The translations under genes were made by a program, and so were the position numbers. A stretch of 64,000 nt of DNA from Dendrobium chrysotoxum (Eukaryota; Streptophyta; Magnoliopsida; Asparagales; Orchidaceae): the NCBI GenBank assembly GCA_019925795.1, contig CM034311.1, positions 9,596,126-9,660,125 on the forward strand. Direction: 5' to 3'. Below are positions 1-10,119 of this stretch, in pieces. Position 1 is the stretch's first letter, and each line of letters begins with the position of its first letter. Under the pieces are notes generated by a model. It searched no databases and was not told the DNA's origin. It saw only the letters and a list, made by a program, of their open reading frames with translations.

Positions 1-76
1 TTGTGCCTGAAACAGATTAGCCAAGCAAAACACACTGGAAAACATATTTGTCATCATCAAAACCAGATTTGCAACA
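1..76 (-). repeat. Fragment of the 3' LTR of the copia element
   Basis: Bases 1-76 match 10045-10119, the outer end of the 5' LTR, with one indel and two substitutions. The LTR edge at 76 is set by the terminal CA on the plus strand (TG in element sense), followed at once by the polypyrimidine complement of the polypurine tract. The rest of this LTR lies left of the window. Confidence 0.85.
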
Positions 77-78
77 AT

Positions 79-90
79 CTCCCCCTTTTT
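79..90 (-). other. Polypurine tract next to the 3' LTR
   Basis: On the minus strand this reads AAAAAGGGGGAG, two bases before the LTR's TG. Such tracts prime plus-strand DNA synthesis. A second near-copy (CAAAAGGGGGAG, minus strand) lies at 238-249. Sireviruses are known to carry several polypurine tracts near the 3' LTR. Confidence 0.8.
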
Positions 91-333
91 GATGATGGCA
101 AACATTTGTAAAGTAGTCTGAAAATAAAAGTAAACTAGGAGATCCAACAAACAAACATTTTTTAAATTTTCATTTAACAGCTAAAACAATACTTGAAACA
201 TGACTCAGAAAATAGAAACAGACACGACTACAGCTGACTCCCCCTTTTGACATCACAAAAAGGAGGAGCGAAAAACATAACACGAAATAAAAGATAAAAT
301 AAAACATACATAGAACAACTACACGACAGAAAA

Positions 334-1473
334 CTAAAACTGAGGCGGATCCTGATCGAAAGAAGGAGGTAGCAGTGGAGGGTAGAAGTAATGGTGAATG
401 GCCTGAAAGTGAGCTCCAAACCAGGCCATGTCCTGGTCGTGCTGCTGCTGCTGCTGCGCAGCATAGTCCGCGAAGCGTTGGAGGTCCTCGTTGTGCTGCT
501 GCTCCTGGGAAACCACGTAGGAGTCAAAATGGGCCTCCCACTGGTCGCAGCGCTGCACCAGGTGGTCAAGGGGAGAGGCAATGCGAAGGGGTGCAGGTGC
601 CTCTGGTGCAGCAGGAACTGGAGCAGCCTCTTCCTCTTCTTCCTCAACATCCGGGGCAGGCTCCGGATGTAGGCGGGTGCTGTGTAAGACGTGGAATGAG
701 TTGTTTGTGAAGAAGGAAGGAGGGACATCAGGAGGGACAAGATACTGAAGGTCATATTTTGTCTCTAAGGCATAGTGAATAAGATGACCTAAAGCTAGAT
801 TTGGGCGACGCCTATGGCCCGGATCTCTAATGGTGGTGAGATGTTCTATGTATCGGATGATCAGATCAGAGGCATTAAATTCTCGACGGGCCATGATGTA
901 GTAGGTGGTCAAGGACAGGAGCAGGGTAATGTGAATCCGATCCCCCGCCTTTGGAATGACGGAGGAACGAAGGACGTGCTGAATGGTCCGGGCGTCCTTG
1001 ACAAGGGAAGTGCAAGCATTGTCGTGATAGGGTGCGTTGGTATTGCGAAGGAAGTGATTGGCGACACTCCAATCATAGTCAGGATCTATGATAATCGTGT
1101 GAATTTTGTCGCCAGTGACAGACAAGTTGAGGATATTATGAAAATCGTGGGTCGTGAGTTCCACGGGGCGTTGATTTACGTAGGAGCGAAGAGTGGAATA
1201 GTCCGCGGAAATGCGCAAGTTGGCAAAGAAGATGCGAAGACGTTCCAGATTGAAGGGAAAGGCTAAGGTCAGAATGAAGGTGAGGGAGGTGTGTGCGAAC
1301 AAATCTAAGATGGGATACGTGAGAGTGCGGGGATTGACAATCTTGGAGTGCGTGATACCCACATTACGATAGCATTCGAAAGCCGCCTGATCGGCGGCAT
1401 TCGGGAAGCGAGGATCGACATGTCCCCGGGACGAACTGGCCCCCTTTTGACGAGATCTTTTGCCACCAGCCAT
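334..1473 (-). CDS. Extra ORF downstream of pol (env position), 379 aa, putative plant transposon protein family
   Basis: Intact ORF from ATG at 1473 to the stop at 334-336, placed where Sireviruses carry their so-called env-like gene. The N-terminus is basic (MAGGKRSRQKG). Residues about 25-255 form a globular region resembling the putative plant transposon protein domain (PF20167 type) often found in plant retroelements; this is recalled from pattern, not searched. The C-terminal third is low complexity: an acidic run of glutamates near residue 275, proline/alanine stretches, then Q- and H-rich segments (QQQQQH). I see no convincing signal peptide or transmembrane helix, so calling it an envelope protein is not supported. 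It is unbroken while gag and pol of the same element are broken. A TATA-like box and a palindrome array lie just upstream. Function unknown. Confidence 0.7.
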   Translation of the reverse strand: MAGGKRSRQKGASSSRGHVDPRFPNAADQAAFECYRNVGITHSKIVNPRTLTYPILDLFAHTSLTFILTLAFPFNLERLRIFFANLRISADYSTLRSYVNQRPVELTTHDFHNILNLSVTGDKIHTIIIDPDYDWSVANHFLRNTNAPYHDNACTSLVKDARTIQHVLRSSVIPKAGDRIHITLLLSLTTYYIMARREFNASDLIIRYIEHLTTIRDPGHRRRPNLALGHLIHYALETKYDLQYLVPPDVPPSFFTNNSFHVLHSTRLHPEPAPDVEEEEEEAAPVPAAPEAPAPLRIASPLDHLVQRCDQWEAHFDSYVVSQEQQHNEDLQRFADYAAQQQQQHDQDMAWFGAHFQAIHHYFYPPLLPPSFDQDPPQF

Positions 1474-1547
1474 TAGGAAACCAAAGAGGAGGAAAGGAGA
1501 AGGAGAGTGGAGGAAAAACGATGTGAAAAACTTGAAGAAAACTGCTG

Positions 1548-1555
1548 TTTAAATA
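1548..1555 (-). promoter_or_regulatory. TATA-like box ahead of the env-position ORF
   Basis: The minus strand reads TATTTAAA here, 75 nt before the ATG at 1473. The sequence between is rich in C and T, like many plant 5' leaders. The palindrome array begins 13 bp further upstream. A candidate internal promoter; inference from sequence only. Confidence 0.45.
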
Positions 1556-1567
1556 GAAAACGGACTG

Positions 1568-2091
1568 ATCGTCCCGTACGATCACGGGATCGTCCGGGAC
1601 GATGTGGTCATTTATGATGTTCTGGCCGATTGGTCAAAAAGGCGGTCCGATCGTCCAGGACGATCAGAGATCGTCCAGGACGATTAGACACAGGCGATCG
1701 TCCCGAGGAGTCAGGCTGGACGACCGTTGATGAAAAGTATCGTCCAGGACGATTAGGTGGATCGTCCGGGACGATATGCAATAAATATGTCAGACGGGCC
1801 GAATTCTAATCGTCCTGCGGCTGACACGTGGATCGTCTAGGACGATGAGGTGGATCGTCCAGGACGATGGGCAATAATTGACGCAATATCAGCCGTTTGA
1901 TCAGATCAGGAAGATATGGATCATATCGTCCAGGACGATGTAAGAATCATCCAGGACGATCACCAATAATTGGGATAGTTTCAACAGCAGGAGTAGTGGG
2001 TATGATTTTGAATGAATCGTCCAGGATGATTTTTGGATTGTCCAGGACGAAGAGGATCGTCCAAGACGATCGGTGTATCGTCCAGGACGAT
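1568..2091. repeat. Array of 15-bp palindromes in doublets, internal copy
   Basis: The unit is ATCGTCCNGGACGAT with variants. Clear copies start at 1568/1589, 1650/1670, 1739/1761, 1832/1854, 1924/1946, 2016/2037 and 2056/2077. Within a doublet the starts are 20-22 bp apart; doublets recur about every 80-93 bp until the last two, which overlap. The same unit and spacing occur in the LTR at 9195-9868. One degenerate block near 1697-1725 resembles the degenerate blocks between LTR doublets, so the two arrays probably share an origin. Confidence 0.9.
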
Positions 2092-3489
2092 GTGAAGAAA
2101 AGCAGAAAAGGATGAAGGATGAAGATGATCGATCAGGATCCTAAAAACACAACCATGAAAACAAAATAACAAAAAGATGAATAAAACTGACCGCAAAAAC
2201 ACATAGAAGTATTTTTTTTTTTTGATTAAGCTGCTCTTAGAAAATCAGAATTTTTTTCTTAACTTTAGATTCGAAAACCAATGACAGGACGATTGACAGC
2301 GCTGAAATCCAGAAAAGGTTGGAAATAATCAACGTTCGTAGCTCTGACCCCGGGCACCTTATCGATGCAAACCTCTTTCAAAACAAAAATCCGATTCAGA
2401 ATAAAAGACATTAGATTTGAAAAGAAATCCTTTCAAGCCTCGTTCCAGAAAAATATCTGATATAATAGTGTTACAAAGTAAAAATCTGAAATCAGGATTT
2501 TCAAGACTCAAGTTTTGAAAATATTAAGTGGCGCACAGATTTTTCTAAGACATTTAATAATCTGAAAGGGAAGAAAGTTTGTTTTGGGCTCATTTTGTGC
2601 CTCTTTTTCAAATTGGTTGGCGCTTTGCGCATCTTTTGATTTTTTTTTTTTTTTGATACACTTTGTGTATTCAATTTGGCAATTTCGCATCTTTTCAGTT
2701 TTGGGCTCATTTTATGCCTCTTTCTCAAATTATCTAGCGCACTGCGCATCTTTTATAAGCTTTCTCCTTTTCATAATCATTAAAGAGTCTCAGCTGTGAG
2801 ATTATCTTCCAGACATAGGAGATGACTCTCCGCAGTAAGGAAGAACGATTCACAAAACAAAAGCCATACAACATATGATAAATGCAATCACTTGGTTTAA
2901 AAAATCAAACTAATGACTCAAGACTTTGAAAAACACTATTGATATGAGGCAGATTACTGTAGGAAGATAAAATAATCTCTATTTCAAAAACTAACATTTT
3001 AATTTTGAAAAGAATTTTTATTCAAAAGAAACTACACACCAGTAAAGGAGTTAGAGGAAGAGAAACAATTATCAATGTTTCTTCCCTTTAACAGATTCAG
3101 CGAAGTCAATCACTGCTTATCAGCTTCCAAACCAAAACAAGGTAAAAACTCCCAGTCAAAAATTCAGATCACCAGAAGTAGTGAGCGGTGATCAGATCTT
3201 GAAAAGCATAAAACAGTAAGTGCAAGATATGAACCAGTAAATAAATAAAAACAGGTAGAAAATCATAGCAAAGTAAATACTCAAATCAAACTAACAATAA
3301 GGGTAACACAGAAATCAGCAGAAGAAATAAAATCAACTGAAAGCAAATAATCAAACCAAAACTAACTAACAGAAATCAGAAATCAGAATACAAAAACTAA
3401 CTAACAGAAATCAGAAAACAGAATACGAAAACTAACTAACAGAAATCAGAATACCAATCATAACAATCATAAATCAGCAGTCATCAGAA
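2092..3489. other. Non-coding spacer of the copia element between pol and the third ORF
   Basis: No gene seen. Two direct copies of a 55-bp segment lie at 2583-2637 and 2700-2754, separated by T-rich sequence. The remainder is A-rich on the plus strand and ends in a short tandem array next to the pol stop. Confidence 0.6.
3361..3465. repeat. 35-bp tandem repeat, three copies
   Basis: Units begin with actaactaacagaaatcaga at 3361, 3396 and 3431, so the period is exactly 35 bp. The third copy decays towards 3465. It lies just downstream of the pol stop in element sense. Confidence 0.85.
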
Positions 3490-6400
3490 TCAAGCATTTA
3501 TATCAATCACTCCTAATCTGGTTCTCAAAATGCTGAATGAGTCAAAGACCAGTGGTTTAGTGAATATGTCAGCCAGCTGATTTTCAGTTACTACGTGGTG
3601 TAGCTCAATGTCCCCTTTTGTAACATGGTCCCTAATGAAGTGATGCCTAATGTCAATGTGTTTGGTCCTAGAATGTTGGATTGGATTCTTAGAGATACAG
3701 ATGGCACTAGTATTATCACACAGAACAGAAATTGTGCCAACAGGTACTCCTAAATCCAAGACTTGCTGCTTCAACCAAAGATTTTGGGCCACACAACTCC
3801 CTAAGGCAATGTACTCAGCTTCAGCAGTGGAAAGTGCAACTGAGTTCTATTTTCTACTGGACCAGGAGACTAACGACTGTCCTATGAACTGACAAGTCCC
3901 AGAAGTACTCTTCCTATCCACCCTACACCCCGCAAAATCAGAATCAGAATATCCAATGATCTCAAAAGAGGTGCTGTGCCTAGGGTACCAAATTCCTAGG
4001 TTTGGGGTTCCTAAAAGATATCTAAGAATTCTCTTAACAGCAGTCAGGTGGGACTCTTTAGGATCAGCCTGAAACCTAGCACAAAGACAGACACTAAACA
4101 TGATATCAGGTCGGCTAGCAGTCAGGTAAAGCAGTGAACCTATTATCCCTCTATACTTCTTCTGATCAACAGATTTTCCATTTGAATCCTTATCTAACTG
4201 AACTGAGGAGGGCATAGGAGTATTGATTGGCTTGGCTTTGTCCATTTCATATTTCTTCAAAATGTCCTTAGTGTATTTTGATTGATTGAGAAAGGTTCCA
4301 TCATCCGTTTGCCTTATGCTAAACCCCAAAAAGTAGGACAATTCTCCTATCATACTCATCTCAAACTCTTTACTCATTATTTTAGAAAACTCTTCACATA
4401 AGTATTTATCAGAAGATCCAAAAATTATATCATCAACATAGATCTGGACAATGAGTAAGTCATCTCCTAATCTCCTCAGAAAAAGGGTGGTGTCTACGCT
4501 CCCCTTAACAAACTCTCTTTCTAACAGGAATGTGCTAAGCCTCTCATACCAAGCTCTGGGTGCCTGTTTCAATCCATATAAGGCCTTTTTTAATTTATAG
4601 ACATGACTTGGATATTAGAAACTCTCAAAACCTGGGGGTTGTTCTATAAAAACATCTTCTTTAATTACCCCATTTAAAAAGGCACTCTTAACATCCATTT
4701 GAAACAGCTTAAATCCCTTATAACAGGCAAAGTCTAGTAGGACTCTAATGGCTTCCAATCTAGCTACAGGGGCAAAAGTCTCCTCAAAATCAATCCCTTC
4801 TATCTGATTATACCCCTTAGCCACTAATCTTGCCTTATTTCTCACCACCACACCAGAATCATTCATCTTATTCTTAAAGACCCACTTGGTTCCCACAATA
4901 CTTTGATTTTTAGGTCTTTCTACTAACTCCCAAACATCATTCCTTACAAATTGATTCAATTCTTCCTGCATAGCTAAAATCCAAAATTCATCCGACAGGG
5001 CTTGATTGATGTTGGTGGGTTCAGTCATTGAGATAAAGGCAGAATGGTTTACTTCCTTCCTAAGTCCATACCTAGTCCTAACACCTTCAGAAGGATTTCC
5101 TAAGATCAGTTCTTTAGGATGACTCGAAGAATATCTCCAATCTCTAGGCAACTCTGTTTGAGGTTCTACCCTTTCCTCCAAATTTGTATTTCCAACTCCT
5201 TGGATAACCTCAATAATCTCTTCATCTTCTACTTCAGATCTAGACTCCTTAGGTTCAGATTCATCAAACACTACATGGGTTGTTTCTTCCACCACCAAAG
5301 TCCTCCTATTGAACACCCTAAAGGATTTCCCCACACTTGAATATCCTAAGAACACTCCTTCATCAGATTTGGGGTCAAATTTTCCTAAGGGTGACTTCCC
5401 GTTGTTCAGAATGAAAACCTTACAGCCAAAGACATGGAGGTGGGACAGATTTGGAGTTCTACCCTTGATGATCTCATAAGGTGTCTTGCTCAGTTTGACT
5501 CTCACATTCACCCTATTCAGCACATAACAGGCAGTGTTCACCGCTTCAGCCCAAAAGTATTTTGGAAGTGAATACTCGGCAAGCATGGCTCTAGCGGCTT
5601 CCACTAAGGTCCTGTTCTTCCTTTCAGCTACCCCGTTCTGCTGAGGGGTCCTAGGAGCTGAAAAATTGTGACTAATCCCATGATCCTCACAAAAACTTCC
5701 AAATCTTTCATTTTCAAACTCCCCTCCGTGATCACTATGGATGGTAATAATCTCACATCCTAACTTCTTCTGAATCCAAGTAGAGAAGGATCTAAACTCA
5801 TCAAATGACTCAGATTTATGTGACAAAAACTTAACCCAAGTGAACCTCGAATAATCATCTACAATCACAAAACCATAAACTCTCCCCCCTAAGCTGGCAG
5901 TGCTAATGGGTCCAAAGAGGTCCATGTGAAGAACTTCTAAAGGTCTAGAGGTGATAATGTCCTTAACAGAGTAAAAAGAGGACTGGACTTGCTTCCCCAA
6001 CTAACAGGCATCAGACAGGTGATCCTTAGTGAACTTAAGCTTGGGCACACCTCTAACTAAGTCCTTTTGGGTGACTCTCCTAAGGGTTTTCATACTGGCA
6101 TGACACAATCTCCTATGCCATAACCAAGACTCATTAGCAGCAGTTTTTAGGCAAATTGAATTATCAGATTTAATGCTACTTACATCCAGCTTGTAGACGT
6201 TGTTGATCCTTTGCCCCTGCAAAACAACTTCATCATTTAAGCTTAAAATACAGTCAGTGGGCAGGAATTTGATGCTGTATCCCTTGTCACAGAGTTGACT
6301 GATGCTTAGCAGGTTGTGTTTCAGTCCATCTACAAGCAAAACATTATCAATCATAAAGTTCTTTGAATCACCAATTATACATGTGTCTACCACCTTCCTG

Positions 6401-6540
6401 GTGGTCTTATCTCCAAGTGTAACATTGCCTCCAGCTCTGGCCTCCAGCGAAATGAACTGATTTGCATCTCCAGTCATATGTCTAGAACATCCGCTGTCCA
6501 GGTACCACATGCTCTCACGAGGTCTTGTGTGAGAGCACAC
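3490..6540 (-). pseudogene. pol: Copia pol: protease, integrase, reverse transcriptase, RNase H; three in-frame stops
   Basis: One reading frame from 6540 to 3490, broken only by stops at 6001-6003 (TAG), 4615-4617 (TAA) and 3847-3849 (TAG). In order: aspartic protease motif DSGCSRHMTG near 6500; GAG-pre-integrase segment (LWHRRLCHAS) near 6120; integrase with MDLFGP, HSDHGGEF and NGVAERKNRT giving the D,D,E triad (about 5930-5600); RT from about 4960, with QMDVKSAFLNG, YGLKQAPRAWY and the catalytic IYVDDIIFG near 4450; RNase H with DSDFAG, STAEAEYIA and DNTSA (about 3960-3690); C-terminal TKHIDIRHHFIRD. All hallmark residues remain, so decay is recent or light. The two TAG stops sit where family alignments usually have Gln, consistent with CAG to TAG changes. 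Confidence 0.93.
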
Positions 6541-6551
6541 CTACAAAAGTA

Positions 6552-8361
6552 TCAAACGTCAGTCTTAGGAACCCAAACAGGTTTGGGTTCCTTTTTATGA
6601 AAAGAAGAATGCGATGCATGCGTGCTGTACTGTGAAACAGGCAGTTTGGGTTTCCACACCCAATGTGTACTATGGTGAACAGTGCAGGTGTGAGAAATAT
6701 GTCCTAAAATGCCACATGAAAAACATCTAACACCAGGAAAAGGGTTAACTAATCTACGTGGATGATAATGCCTCTTCCTAGATGTATATGAAACATGCTT
6801 TGAAGAACTTGCAACAGATTTTTCAAAAAGTGGCGGTGCATAAACTGTTCAAAAGTAGGCGGTGTTTTGTTCTTTTCGAAAGCACTGATCTTTACTTTCA
6901 AAAACTCATTTTCTTTCTTTAAGCTTGCAATTTCAAATTTCAAGGTTCCCTTGCTACTTTCTACTTCACATGCCATTGTATCTAATTCTTTAAAAGCTCT
7001 TTCTAAGTCCACATGCGTAGTTTTCAATGAATCATGCTCAGAAACTAAATCAGAATATTTTTTATTCAACTCATCGAATTCATCAAGCAAAGACATGTGA
7101 TTGAATCAAGTGTGGAATGATCTTTAACTACAGAATTATGCTCTTTTTGCAATGTTAAGTAATCTAATTTCAAACTAGCTTGAGTTTTCTTAAGCTTCCT
7201 ATACGATGTATGAATTCTTTCAGAAACTTCAAATAATTGATCGTAGGTAAGCTCACATACCTCTTCCTGATCCGACTGACCAGGGTGATCATCAGCCATA
7301 AGACACAAGTTTGTTTTCTCCTCTTCAGCTTCAGTCTCAGAAGAGTAGGATGCAGAGTCTGTCCAGAACGCCTTCTGAATCTGCTTCTTGTCCTTTCTGA
7401 ACTTTGGTTTCTCCTCACCCTTCTCCTTGCTTGGGTGAGCTTTAAGTGTTGGACAATCAGCCTTTATGTGTCCAGGCTTCCTGCATTCAAAACAAACAGA
7501 TTCAGATGAACTCTTAAAAATTTTATTGGACTTACCCTTGTTCCACTTCTGATAGTTCTTATGTTTCTTCCTTAGAAAGCTTTTGAATTGCCTTGTGATT
7601 AAGGCAACATCATCGCTATCAGACCCGGAAGAGCTAGCATCTGAATCCTTGGCCTTTAGTGCCACTGTCTTCTCTTTCTTGCATTCACCTGCATCAAGTT
7701 GCCTTTGGTTCACCCCTTGCTCGTAAGCAATGAGTGATCCAAGTAAGCTATCAATAGAGTAAGTGTTTAAATCTTTAGATTCAGTAATAGCAGTAATCTT
7801 AGCATCATAAGAAGCAGGCAAACATCTTAGAATTTTGTTCACTCTTTCGTAGTTAGTAAGTTCTCTACCTAGAACATGTAAAGAGGTAACAATCTGAGTG
7901 AACCTTGTGTACATTTCTGAAATAGTCTCACTAGGTTTCATGCGAAAAAGTTCATAATCATGTAACAAGATGTTTAACCTAGACTGTTTGACTTCAGTTG
8001 TACCTTCGTATGTTATGCATAATCTATCCCAGATTTCCTTTCCCGTTGTACAAGTAGAAACACGCATATAGTCTTCAGATTTTAAAGCACAAAAGAAACA
8101 GTTCAAGTATTTTGCATTTAACTGTGCTAAATCACGATCATCAAACGTCCAATCAGTAAAAGGCAGTTCAGTTTTCACATTGTTAATCAGTCTAAAAGGT
8201 GGTTCGTATCCGTCCTTAACTAACATCCACTTGCGATAATCAATAGACTGTAGAAAAGTAGACATGCGTGTTTTCCAAAAATCAAAAGGAATATTATCAA
8301 ACAACGGTGGTCTTGTAATAGAATATCCTTCAGCAGTATTACGATTATTACAGTTAGCCAT
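6552..8361 (-). pseudogene. gag: Copia gag with two zinc knuckles and a coiled coil, frameshifted
   Basis: ATG at 8361, 16 nt inside from the primer binding site on the element's sense strand after a short leader. The first frame (8361 to 7066) has a UBN2-type capsid region (DFWKTRMSTFLQSIDY; LNILLHDYELFRM) and a CCHC knuckle CFECRKPGHIKADC near 7490. The frame shifts near 7100 into a coiled-coil segment (7096 to about 6840; DELNKKYSDLVSEHDSLK), then again near 6840 beside a local near-duplication of about 24 bp. The third frame carries a second CCHC knuckle, CFSCGILGHISHTC near 6700, and stops at 6552. Coiled coil and a second knuckle fit Sirevirus gag. The protein forms the capsid and packages RNA; this copy cannot make it in one piece. 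Confidence 0.88.
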
Positions 8362-8403
8362 GGATCAAATTCAAAAGTTTTTAAACCTAAATTTTGAATC
8401 CCT

Positions 8404-8415
8404 GCTCTGATACCA
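8404..8415 (-). other. Primer binding site of the copia element
   Basis: The minus strand reads TGGTATCAGAGC, complementary to the 3' end of plant initiator tRNA-Met and standard for Ty1/copia. It lies two bases from the LTR edge and fixes the 5' LTR boundary. Confidence 0.95.
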
Positions 8416-9144
8416 CTTGAAAGTTCGGTAGGGATGTTAAGCCCTAGTGAACTAGTCCCGAGGCTAACCAAGAGGGGGGGTGAATTGGTTATTTAAAAAT
8501 TTCACGATAACTATGAAAATCTTTTTATAACGTGCAACAGAAACGAATTAAAATAACGATAAAAAGATCAACCAAAGATATTCACCCAAGCAGTTAATAT
8601 CAGGAAAAATTAAAGTGCAGAATTGAATCAGAAAAAGCAAACCAGATTTTATAGTGGTTCGGTCAACTTGACCTACGTCCACTCCCCGGAGCCTCCCCTC
8701 CGGGTATTGCACTAAACAGAAGTGTCTCTCCTTTTGCTCCCACAGCAAGGCGGAGAAGCCTGTACAAAAATCTCCTTTTCACCACACGGTGAGGCAGAGA
8801 ACCCGACCTCCTTTCGCTTCCTCCTGAAGCAGGCAGAGAACCTTCGAACTCCTTTCGCTTCCTCCTGAAGCAGGAAGAGAACCTACGAACTCCTTTTGCT
8901 TCCACCTAAAGCGGGCAGAGAACCCCGGATCTTCTTGCGAACGATCCTCCCACGACGAACACTGACTAGACGAAAGACGACGAGCGGAGAAGATGACTTT
9001 GATCCGTGCTCGGAGCAACCTTAGTGAATCCCTCACTAACTCCCCCTCACAAGATCTTCTCTCTCTCTCCCAACTCTCTCTCTCTCTAGGGTTTCTCAGG
9101 GAAGGAAGGCAGCAAAAGATATTTCCAAAAATTGGAAAAAGTTC

Positions 9145-9152
9145 TTTTAAAG
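9145..9152 (-). promoter_or_regulatory. TATA-like element in the copia LTR
   Basis: The minus strand reads CTTTAAAA here, about 43 bp downstream of the last palindrome and upstream of a GA-rich leader. It is the best TATA candidate for the element; an alternative (ATTTTAAG) lies about 10 bp away. Weak match. Confidence 0.35.
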
Positions 9153-9194
9153 GAGGGCTTAAAATTTGCCCTAAATCTCAACTGGTCGGCCAAG

Positions 9195-9868
9195 ATCGTC
9201 CAGGACGATCGGTAGATCGTCCTGTACGATCAGTTCAAATTTAGCTGTTTCAGCCTGGACGATCTGGCTCTTCTGGACGATCAGTAGAAAAAATTGTTCA
9301 TATCGTCCCGTACGATCCTGCGATCGTCCGGGACGATTAGTGCAAATTGAGGGAAATCGTCCAGAAGACAGTTCGGGTCGTCCAGAGAAATCTATGCTGG
9401 ACGACCAAAAAATGACTTGATCGTCCAGGACGATGGGGTCATCGTCCTGTACGATTAGTTCAAAAAGGCCCCAAATCATCCTGTACATAGTTCTGGACGT
9501 ACAGCTTAAATGCACTAGACGATCAAGATCGTCCGGGACGATCCTGCGATCGTCCAGGATGATATGATCGTATCAACCAAAAATAAATTGCTTTCCTTAA
9601 TTACCAGATTAAATTAGGCATGATTGTACTGGATCATCCGGGATGATACACGTATCGTCCGGGACGATCAGACCAAGTATCTAAAAATAAGAACTTGCCT
9701 AACTTGATCTGGCGGCTGAGAATTTCTGATTTGGGAATATCGTCCCGTACGATCCGGATATCGTCCAGGACGATCGGCTCAATCAGACCCTCTTAACTTA
9801 GTCACCCTAATTAGGGTTTCTGTTTTAACTGGATCGTCTAGGACAATGTGGATATCGTCTAGGACGAT
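9195..9868. repeat. Array of phased 15-bp palindromes in the copia LTR
   Basis: Units of type ATCGTCCNGGACGAT start at 9195/9215, 9302/9323, 9420/9441, 9528/9549, 9633/9654, 9739/9760 and 9833/9854. The spacing inside each doublet is 20 or 21 bp (21 in six of seven), about two helical turns. Doublets recur every 94-118 bp, mostly about 107. Degenerate half-sites fill several of the gaps (near 9255, 9360, 9490). Sireviruses are known to have palindromic motif clusters in their LTRs; this looks like that feature with a different core. Confidence 0.92.
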
Positions 9869-10119
9869 ATGAACAAATTTTTAACAGAAACTCTAATTCA
9901 CTCAATCTCTCTCCCTGAGTGTGTGTGTGCAAGGTTACTTAGCTAGGGAATCAGTTATATTACAATTGACTCAATAAAAAGAAAAATCATACATTTGACA
10001 CACTTGGACCTGATCTTGAGTTGGCTTGAGTGGCTCGCGGTCTTTTGTGCCTGAAACAGATTAGCCAAGCAAAACACACTGGAAACATGTTTGTCATCAT
10101 CAAAACCAGATTTGCAATA

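Larger units (their letters stand above)
1..10119 (-). mobile_element. Ty1/copia retrotransposon, Sirevirus (SIRE-like) type, decayed
   Basis: Reading the minus strand, the order is 5' LTR (8418-10119), initiator-Met-type primer binding site (8404-8415), gag, protease, integrase, RT, RNase H (down to 3490), a long spacer, an extra ORF (1473 to 334), a polypurine tract (79-90) and the start of the 3' LTR (76 down to 1, cut by the window edge). Protease-integrase-RT-RNase H order defines Ty1/copia. A long gag with coiled coil and an ORF after pol are known Sirevirus traits. The element is no longer autonomous: gag has two frameshifts and pol three in-frame stops. It appears inserted in the older gypsy element to its right. 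The target-site duplication cannot be checked because the left flank is outside the window; the right flank begins gaaac at 10120. Confidence 0.9.
8418..10119 (-). repeat. 5' LTR of the copia element, about 1.7 kb
   Basis: On the plus strand it runs from TGAAAG at 8418 to ...GCAATA at 10119; the 3' LTR has GCAACA at the same edge, so the terminal CA has mutated. In element sense the outer part (10119 to about 9900) is followed by the palindrome array (9868 to 9195), a TATA-like stretch near 9150, and a leader rich in GA repeats (about 9100 to 9050). That order is U3, then the start of R and U5. No coding capacity. Confidence 0.85.

Noticed and set aside
391..1266. Plus-strand open frames opposite the third ORF
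   Set aside because: Shadows of the minus-strand ORF; no motif.
334..1473. Envelope gene
   Set aside because: Position fits, but I see no signal peptide, transmembrane helix or cysteine pattern; the domain resembles a plant transposon protein.
9195..9868. Regular palindromic repeats that could look like a CRISPR array
   Set aside because: Plant LTR context, imperfect units, no constant-length unique spacers and no cas genes.
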